The position numbers were made by a program, and so were the translations under genes. The notes beneath the pieces were generated by a model. That model saw only the letters and a program-made list of their open reading frames with translations, was not told the origin of the DNA and made no database searches. Below, piece after piece: positions 59,457 through 64,000 of a stretch of 64,000 nucleotides of DNA. Every line of letters starts with the position of its first letter. Positions within the stretch are counted from its first letter, which is position 1. Source of the DNA: Billgrantia lactosivorans (GTDB taxonomy: Bacteria > Pseudomonadota > Gammaproteobacteria > Pseudomonadales > Halomonadaceae); NCBI RefSeq assembly GCF_003254665.1, contig NZ_QHGY01000005.1, positions 124,001 through 188,000 of the forward strand. Direction: 5' to 3'.

Positions 59457-60536
59457 ATGAAGAACCCGACACTGGCCAGGCGACTCGGTCTTGGCGCTGC
59501 CCTGTTCGGTCTTGCCGCCCTGATGGCGGCAACGGCCCTCGCCGAGGAGAGCGGCTCCGACAGCGCCGAGGAGCTGCCCCGTGGCCACTATCACCTGCCC
59601 GACGAAGGCAACCTGATCGGCGAGGTTTACACCGTGACCGTCGAGGAAGGCGAGACCCTGCTCGACATCGGACGCCGTCACAACGTGGGCTACGAGGGGA
59701 TGCGCATGGCCAACCCCGACGTCAGTATCTGGGCCCCCCGCCCCGGCACCGAGGTGGTGATCCCCGCCCAGTTCATCCTGCCGGATGCCCCGCGCGAGGG
59801 CATCGTGGTCAATCTCTCGGAGCTGCGCCTGTACTACTACTCGCGCCCCGGCATCGTCGAGACCTACCCCATCAGCATCGGCCGCGACGGCTATGCCACC
59901 CCGGTAGGCGTGACCCGCACCACGGTCAAGGTGAAGGACCCTCACTGGTCGCCGCCAAGCTCGATGCGTGAGGAAGCGGCCGCCCGTGGCGAGCCGCCTC
60001 CTGCCGTGGTACCGCCGGGCCCCGACAACCCCCTGGGGCGGCACGCCATCCTGCTCGGCCTGCCCAGCTACCTGATCCATGGCACCAACCGCCCAGACGG
60101 CGTGGGCATGCGTGCCAGCCGCGGCTGTATCCGCATGTTCCCCGAGGACATCGAGTCGCTCTACGACCGCGTGCCCAGCGGCACCCAGGTCAACATCATC
60201 GACCAGCCGTTCAAGGTGGCCTGGTCGTCGGACGGCGTGCTCTATGCACAGTCCTTCCCGCTGCTCGAGGAGAACGAGGGCACCTTCGAACCGATCCTCA
60301 ACGCCATGGAGATCGTTGCCAGCGCCTTCGGCGAAGAGCCTGCGCCGATCGATTACGCCCAGCTGCGCCAGGTTGTGGAGCAGCCCGACGGCCGCCTGGT
60401 TTCGCTGCTCCGGGACGCCGAAGAGGATCCGGCCGACGAGGTGCGGGAGGAGACGCCCGATGGCGGCCTGTTCTCGGAGCTGGAGCTCAGCCAGGCGTCA
60501 GGCCTGTACTCCGAGCTGGAGGTCAGCCCGCTGTAA
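59457..60536 (+). CDS. L,D-transpeptidase with LysM domain (ErfK/YbiS type)
   Basis: A 359-residue periplasmic protein: signal peptide (about 1-29), LysM (about 57-103, YTVTVEEGETLLDIGRRHNV), YkuD catalytic domain with His 208 (YLIHGTNRPDGVG) and Cys 224 (ASRGCIRMF), then an acidic C-terminal tail. Members with this layout attach the C-terminal lysine of Lpp to peptidoglycan. The Lpp/OprI-like gene sits next to it, convergently, across a shared terminator. Confidence 0.92.
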   Translation: MKNPTLARRLGLGAALFGLAALMAATALAEESGSDSAEELPRGHYHLPDEGNLIGEVYTVTVEEGETLLDIGRRHNVGYEGMRMANPDVSIWAPRPGTEVVIPAQFILPDAPREGIVVNLSELRLYYYSRPGIVETYPISIGRDGYATPVGVTRTTVKVKDPHWSPPSSMREEAAARGEPPPAVVPPGPDNPLGRHAILLGLPSYLIHGTNRPDGVGMRASRGCIRMFPEDIESLYDRVPSGTQVNIIDQPFKVAWSSDGVLYAQSFPLLEENEGTFEPILNAMEIVASAFGEEPAPIDYAQLRQVVEQPDGRLVSLLRDAEEDPADEVREETPDGGLFSELELSQASGLYSELEVSPL

Positions 60537-60598
60537 CGCGCCCGCGCCGGCCTATCCCCCGCGATCTGCCGGCGCAAGCAGGAATCACCGCGCCTGCC

Positions 60599-60634
60599 AA
60601 CGAGAAAACCCCGCCGAGGCGGGGTTTTCTCGTT
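60599..60634. terminator. Bidirectional terminator between transpeptidase and lipoprotein genes
   Basis: AACGAGAAAACCCCGCC and GGCGGGGTTTTCTCGTT form a perfect 17 bp stem with a 2 nt loop; TTTT on either strand within the arms fits termination of both convergent genes. Confidence 0.9.
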
Positions 60635-60678
60635 GCAGAACCGCCACCGCCCGGGGGCGATGCGGCGCTCCAGCAGAA

Positions 60679-60942
60679 TTACTTCTGCATGGAACGCTGG
60701 AACATGCGGTTCATTTCTTCGCGGTTCTGCTCGGACATCTGCAGAGCCGCCTGGGCGTCACGCTGCGCCTGGTTGGCAGTGTTCTGAGCCTGAGTGGCGA
60801 TGCTGCGCGCTTCTGCAGCGTCGGCCTGAGCGGCTTCAGCGGTCTGGCGAACTTCGTCCAGAGCGGAGTTGCTGGCACAGCCGGCCAGAATGGCCAGTGA
60901 AGCAGCAGCGGCGGTCAGCTTCAGGGTGGTCTTCAGAGTCAT
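60679..60942 (-). CDS. Lpp/OprI-type outer membrane lipoprotein
   Basis: An 87-residue lipoprotein. The signal MTLKTTLKLTAAAASLAILA ends with lipobox LAGC (Cys 22), the mature part is an Ala-rich heptad coiled coil (EVRQTAEAAQADAAEARS), and it ends in lysine (RSMQK), as Lpp and OprI do for covalent linkage to diaminopimelate. AGGAG lies 7-8 nt upstream of the ATG. Expected to be very abundant. It is flanked on both sides by L,D-transpeptidase genes. Confidence 0.92.
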   Translation of the reverse strand: MTLKTTLKLTAAAASLAILAGCASNSALDEVRQTAEAAQADAAEARSIATQAQNTANQAQRDAQAALQMSEQNREEMNRMFQRSMQK

Positions 60943-61132
60943 GATGTTCTCCTTGAGTCTTCCTTGGTACTGCACGTTAGTACAGCGGCGTTGATGTTGC
61001 CTGTGATCCAGGCTCCCCTGCTCAGTGCAGGATTCTTGCAGCGACTGCTGCCAAGCACAGGAGTCAAACGCTGTTTTATAATACCCGACGGCGCTTGTCC
61101 ATAGCTCGAAACGTCCCTTGCGTATCTTGAGC

Positions 61133-61747
61133 CTAGCGGATGACGACGCGAGTGCCAATGTCAATTAGCTCGGAGAGCCTTTCGATCTGCGCGTCGGTGA
61201 CCGCCACACATCCCTGAGTCCAGTGATAGCTGCCATGAACCTCCGGGTCCCCCCTACCGACGCCATGGATGCCGATGTAACCTCCCAGCACGGTGCGCTG
61301 GGGTGGGTAGCCGTGGCGTCGGTAGTAGGCAAAATAATCTGCGTAATCCTGCTCCGTGTAAAGCCCTGTTTCCAACGCCATGCGCGCATGGGAGGGCGTG
61401 GGGTAGTCGAGGCCGATGAAAATGTGCCAGTCGCTCTCCCAATTGAACCGATTGACGCGAAACTCCCCCTTCGGCGTCTTGTTGCCGCCCTGGGTCCGCA
61501 TGATGCTCGCCCCCGAGCGCCCCAGCGAGATGGGAGCGAAGCGCTCGACAAGTCTGTCCCCACGAAAGAGGCTCAGCTCGGCCTGGCGGTCGTCGACAAG
61601 GACCCACACTTCATCGGCGTGACGAGGCAGATCGGCGCGCGCCAGCATGGTTTCGATCAGGTTGGCGCGGCCTTCGGTTGCCATCAGCAGAGTGAAGGGC
61701 GCCAGCAGGGCAAGCTGGCCGAAGCGACGGCGGGAAACGGGACTCAT
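61133..61747 (-). CDS. L,D-transpeptidase family protein with Tat-type signal
   Basis: A 204-residue YkuD-domain protein. The start MSPVSRRRFGQLALLAPF resembles a twin-arginine signal. Catalytic motif: His 161 (GIHGVGRG), His 171 and Cys 180 (HWTQGCVAVT). No LysM domain. ATG 61747 has GAGGAG upstream. It lies directly upstream of the lipoprotein gene on the same strand with a 190 bp gap. Role could be lipoprotein anchoring, 3-3 cross-linking or release. Confidence 0.88.
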   Translation of the reverse strand: MSPVSRRRFGQLALLAPFTLLMATEGRANLIETMLARADLPRHADEVWVLVDDRQAELSLFRGDRLVERFAPISLGRSGASIMRTQGGNKTPKGEFRVNRFNWESDWHIFIGLDYPTPSHARMALETGLYTEQDYADYFAYYRRHGYPPQRTVLGGYIGIHGVGRGDPEVHGSYHWTQGCVAVTDAQIERLSELIDIGTRVVIR

Positions 61748-61909
61748 CGACTCCTCACTCGGACGGAACGGTAGGCGCTTTATAGCGTATCGCTTGACGA
61801 CTGTCAGTTCACTTAACGTAACCGGGCGCCACATGCGCCGGCGACGCAAGTCTTGGCCGCATGTTGGCCGCGCGCAATCTACTGGCGCGCCAGCCTCTAC
61901 TGCACTGGC

Positions 61910-63151
61910 TCAAGCCGACAGGATGGCCCCCATGCGGAACACTTCCCGCAGGCTGGTGATGCCCGCCTCGGCCTTGGCCAGTCCGTCGGCCAGCATCAGG
62001 TCGACGCCGCGTTCGAGCAGGCTACGCCGCAGTTCCGATTCATCGGCATGACGCAGGATGCGAGCATGATCCTCGGGGGCAAGCTGCCAGATCTCGAACA
62101 CGCCGATGCGACCGCGAAAGCCGAGCCCATCGCATTGCGGGCACCCCTTGGCGCGCCAGGTCAATGCCGGCGGAACCTGGCCGATCGCCTCCAGCCATTC
62201 GCAGTCGCTGCGCTCGGGTGCCGCCTGCTCACGGCAATGCTGGCACAGGCGGCGCACCAGCCGCTGGGCGATGACCAGCCCCAGGTTGGCGCTGATCTCG
62301 CCATCGGTCAGGCCGAGCTGGCGCATCGAGGTGATCACTCCCACGGCATCGCGGCTGTGCAGCGTGCCCATCAGCGAGCGGCCGCTGCTGGTCACGCTCA
62401 GGGCCGCATGGGCCGACTCGCGGTCGCGCACTTCACCGATCAGCACGTAGTCGGGATCCAGGCGCAGGAGCGAGCGGGTACCGCTGGCAAAGTCCAGCCC
62501 GTGCTCGAGGTCCACCTGGATCTGGTTGATGCCCGGGATGCTGAATTCGACCGGATTCTCCAGGGTGACCACATGGCTGTCGGTGAGCTGCAGTTGACCC
62601 AGCAGGGTGTAGAGCGTGGTGGTCTTTCCCGCACCGGTCGGCCCGGCAACCAGCAGCATGCTGCCCGTGGCGTCCATCCAGCGCCGTATGCCCAGCGCGC
62701 CCTGCTCGCCGATCCCCAGCTCCACGATGTCGTCGAAGGTCCGTGGCGGGGCCAGGAAGCGTATCGCCAGCTTCTCTCCCGTGATGCAGTGCACCGCGGT
62801 GACGCGCAGGTGAATCTGCTCCTCGCCCTCATCCCGCGACCAGCGAAAACCGCCCTCGGCGGTGACCAGCGAGGGCACCGGATTGAGCTTGGCCAGCACC
62901 TTGAACTGGTTGACCAGGCGCCCCCCTTGCGTGGTATCGGCACGCAGTGCATCGACCATGCGCCCGTCGATGCGCAGGCGGATGCGATAGCCCTCCCGAT
63001 CGGGATCCAGGTGCACGTCGGTGGCCCTGGCGCGCAGCGCATCATCGAGCAGGGCGAAGGCCTCGAGCGTTGCTCCGCCCGCCGTCTGTCCCGCTTCCAG
63101 CTGCGCCGACAGGGCTGGCAGCAAATGGCGCTTGTAAGACTCCTCGGTCAC
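61910..63151 (-). CDS. Orphan GspE/PilB-type secretion ATPase
   Basis: A 413-residue ATPase starting at a GTG with GGAGG 8 nt upstream. It has the N2 domain (ATDVHLDPDREGYRIRLRID), Walker A AGPTGAGKTTT (about 169-179), Asp box, Walker B (DPDYVLIGEVRD), His box and a four-cysteine zinc motif (CQHC and CPQC), ending ITSLREVFRMG as in GspE/PilB. The N1 domain present in full GspE/PilB is missing. No pseudopilin, platform or secretin gene is nearby, so its partner system lies elsewhere. Confidence 0.88.
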   Translation of the reverse strand: MTEESYKRHLLPALSAQLEAGQTAGGATLEAFALLDDALRARATDVHLDPDREGYRIRLRIDGRMVDALRADTTQGGRLVNQFKVLAKLNPVPSLVTAEGGFRWSRDEGEEQIHLRVTAVHCITGEKLAIRFLAPPRTFDDIVELGIGEQGALGIRRWMDATGSMLLVAGPTGAGKTTTLYTLLGQLQLTDSHVVTLENPVEFSIPGINQIQVDLEHGLDFASGTRSLLRLDPDYVLIGEVRDRESAHAALSVTSSGRSLMGTLHSRDAVGVITSMRQLGLTDGEISANLGLVIAQRLVRRLCQHCREQAAPERSDCEWLEAIGQVPPALTWRAKGCPQCDGLGFRGRIGVFEIWQLAPEDHARILRHADESELRRSLLERGVDLMLADGLAKAEAGITSLREVFRMGAILSA

Positions 63152-63258
63152 GGTCCTCTCCTCCCTGATTGGCCTTTTGCCACCGACGCTCGGGCTCGGT
63201 CGCTGTGAGCAGTCTAGCTCAACGGGGGCGGGTGCGGTCGCATGGCGCCCGCCAAGGC

Positions 63259-63296
63259 AGAGTGCCCCCGGCAGGGCAGCCTGCCGGGGGCACTCT
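63259..63296. terminator. Perfect 17 bp hairpin between GIY-YIG-like and ATPase genes
   Basis: AGAGTGCCCCCGGCAGG (63259-63275) and CCTGCCGGGGGCACTCT (63280-63296) pair fully around a GCAG loop, 35 nt after the stop of the GIY-YIG-like gene. No T-run follows on either strand, so it may be a Rho-assisted end or an mRNA stabiliser. Confidence 0.55.
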
Positions 63297-63330
63297 TGTC
63301 GAGCTACACCTGTCCTGTCGAGCCGCCGTG

Positions 63331-63789
63331 TCAGGGGCGATGCTCGACGGTAAAGATGCTCTGCAGCTTGTTCTTCTTGCCGTAGATGTGCACCGTGGTT
63401 TCCGGGAAGGGAAACCGGTCCAGGTACTCGCTGGCCCCGTTGAAGCGGGGCTTGTGCGCATGGATCATGGCCGCGGCGAGGCGTTCACGGTTGGCATGGC
63501 CGCACAGGCCCATCGAGTACCACAGTTCCTCGCCGGGCTGCAGAAACGCGAGCCAGGTCTCCTTGTCGGGGTGGTGCTGCAAGCCGTAGCGCACGTTGCG
63601 ATGCTCGCCGACATAGAGCAACTGCTGGACCCCCATGACGTTCGTCTCGGGATCCGTGGCCGCCCGGAAGACGCAGTAGATGCCGGAGTCGTCCGGCACC
63701 TCGCGCAGCGACTCGTCGTTCCAGTAGCCGAGCATCTCCGGAGAGAGAAGATCGTTCGAGATGGAGCTCAACATGAATCTTTCCGACAT
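63331..63789 (-). CDS. GIY-YIG-like domain protein
   Basis: A 152-residue protein. GIY (36-38, DDSGIYCVF), LLYVG (57-61) with GEHRNVRYGL, and a C-terminal HAHKPRFN (Pro 114, Asn 117) line up with the GIY-YIG nuclease fold. The conserved catalytic Glu expected three residues before Met108-Ile109 is Ala, so nuclease activity is doubtful. AGGAG precedes the ATG at 63789 by 6-7 nt. Function unknown; recognition by motif only. Confidence 0.65.
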   Translation of the reverse strand: MSERFMLSSISNDLLSPEMLGYWNDESLREVPDDSGIYCVFRAATDPETNVMGVQQLLYVGEHRNVRYGLQHHPDKETWLAFLQPGEELWYSMGLCGHANRERLAAAMIHAHKPRFNGASEYLDRFPFPETTVHIYGKKNKLQSIFTVEHRP

Positions 63790-63837
63790 GGCGATCTCCT
63801 TGATCGTGGGTGATTGTCTACAGTCTGGCACATAGAC

Positions 63838-64000
63838 TCAGTAGTCTTCGAGCCGCTGCATGTCACGCACGAGGCGACGCACCTCGCCCTCGTGTCCCTT
63901 GGCCAAGGCCTCGAAGAACTCTCGCTCGTGGATGCCGCCGGCGCGGTCGGCGCGATGCGCATACAGGTCCTGAAGGGTTCTGTGCGCGGTCAGCGCCGTT
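63838..64000 (-). CDS. C-terminal part of an unknown protein (truncated by window edge)
   Basis: The minus-strand frame ending with TGA at 63840-63838 stays open to the window end. The visible 53 residues are charged and probably helical (HRTLQDLYAHRADRAGG; EVRRLVRDMQRLEDY at the end). Codon use is like that of neighbouring genes. I do not recognise the family. The gap to the next gene is 48 bp. Confidence 0.5.
   Translation of the reverse strand, partial: TALTAHRTLQDLYAHRADRAGGIHEREFFEALAKGHEGEVRRLVRDMQRLEDY

Overview
This 64 kb window looks like a chromosomal segment of a moderately halophilic gammaproteobacterium, most likely Halomonadaceae (Halomonas or a close relative). The inference rests on GC-rich housekeeping genes in Pseudomonas/Halomonas-type order (cvpA-dedD-folC-accD-trpA-trpB-trpF-truA-fimV-asd-leuB-leuD-leuC, then ybeL-like/leuS-lptE-holA), a complete Na+-translocating NQR operon, a long Pseudomonas-type Gap dehydrogenase and an OprI/Lpp-type lipoprotein. 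No 16S or species marker is present, so genus level is inference.

Layout. 1-14.3 kb (minus strand): cell-division/folate/fatty-acid/tryptophan/tRNA-modification genes, the polar hub protein FimV, then asd and the leucine genes. Positions 12035-12133 and 14388-14485 hold two inverted copies of a structured ~98 bp repeat. 14.6-23.9 kb (mostly plus): a LysR regulator, a membrane protein, leuS-lptE-holA, a PA2779/PA2778-type pair and a DUF488 gene.

23.9-44.4 kb (all minus): a surface-glycan locus with much lower GC in parts, read right to left from a leader that carries an RfaH-type ops element. It encodes dTDP-sugar synthesis (rmlB, rmlA, a DegT aminotransferase, a PglD/NeuD-like acyltransferase and a formyltransferase, but no rmlC or rmlD), a Wzc-type tyrosine autokinase, a PglK-like ABC flippase, a PglC-like initiating transferase, three other glycosyltransferases, an O-antigen ligase/polymerase-like membrane protein, and unusual decoration candidates: two PhyH dioxygenases, a FemAB/GNAT-like transferase, a TupA-like ATP-grasp enzyme, two small P-loop proteins and an exported CocE-like hydrolase. 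The end product is unknown. The simplest model is a glycan built around a 4-amino-4,6-dideoxyhexose that is N-acylated or N-formylated and further modified.

45.2-53.7 kb (minus): nqrABCDEF, a short and apparently catalytically degraded ApbE-like gene, nqrM and sthA, an energy and redox operon. 54.1-59.3 kb: gap (minus) and mfd (plus). 59.4-64 kb: an Lpp/OprI lipoprotein between two L,D-transpeptidases, the enzyme class that attaches such lipoproteins to peptidoglycan, then an orphan GspE/PilB-type ATPase, a GIY-YIG-like protein and a truncated unknown gene.

No tRNA, rRNA, CRISPR array, insertion sequence or prophage was recognised. Most promising for follow-up: the covarying structured repeat, the ops-controlled glycan locus with its PhyH/FemAB/formyltransferase cassette and paired P-loop proteins, the degenerate ApbE inside nqr, and a terminator-like hairpin embedded in a signal-peptide coding sequence.
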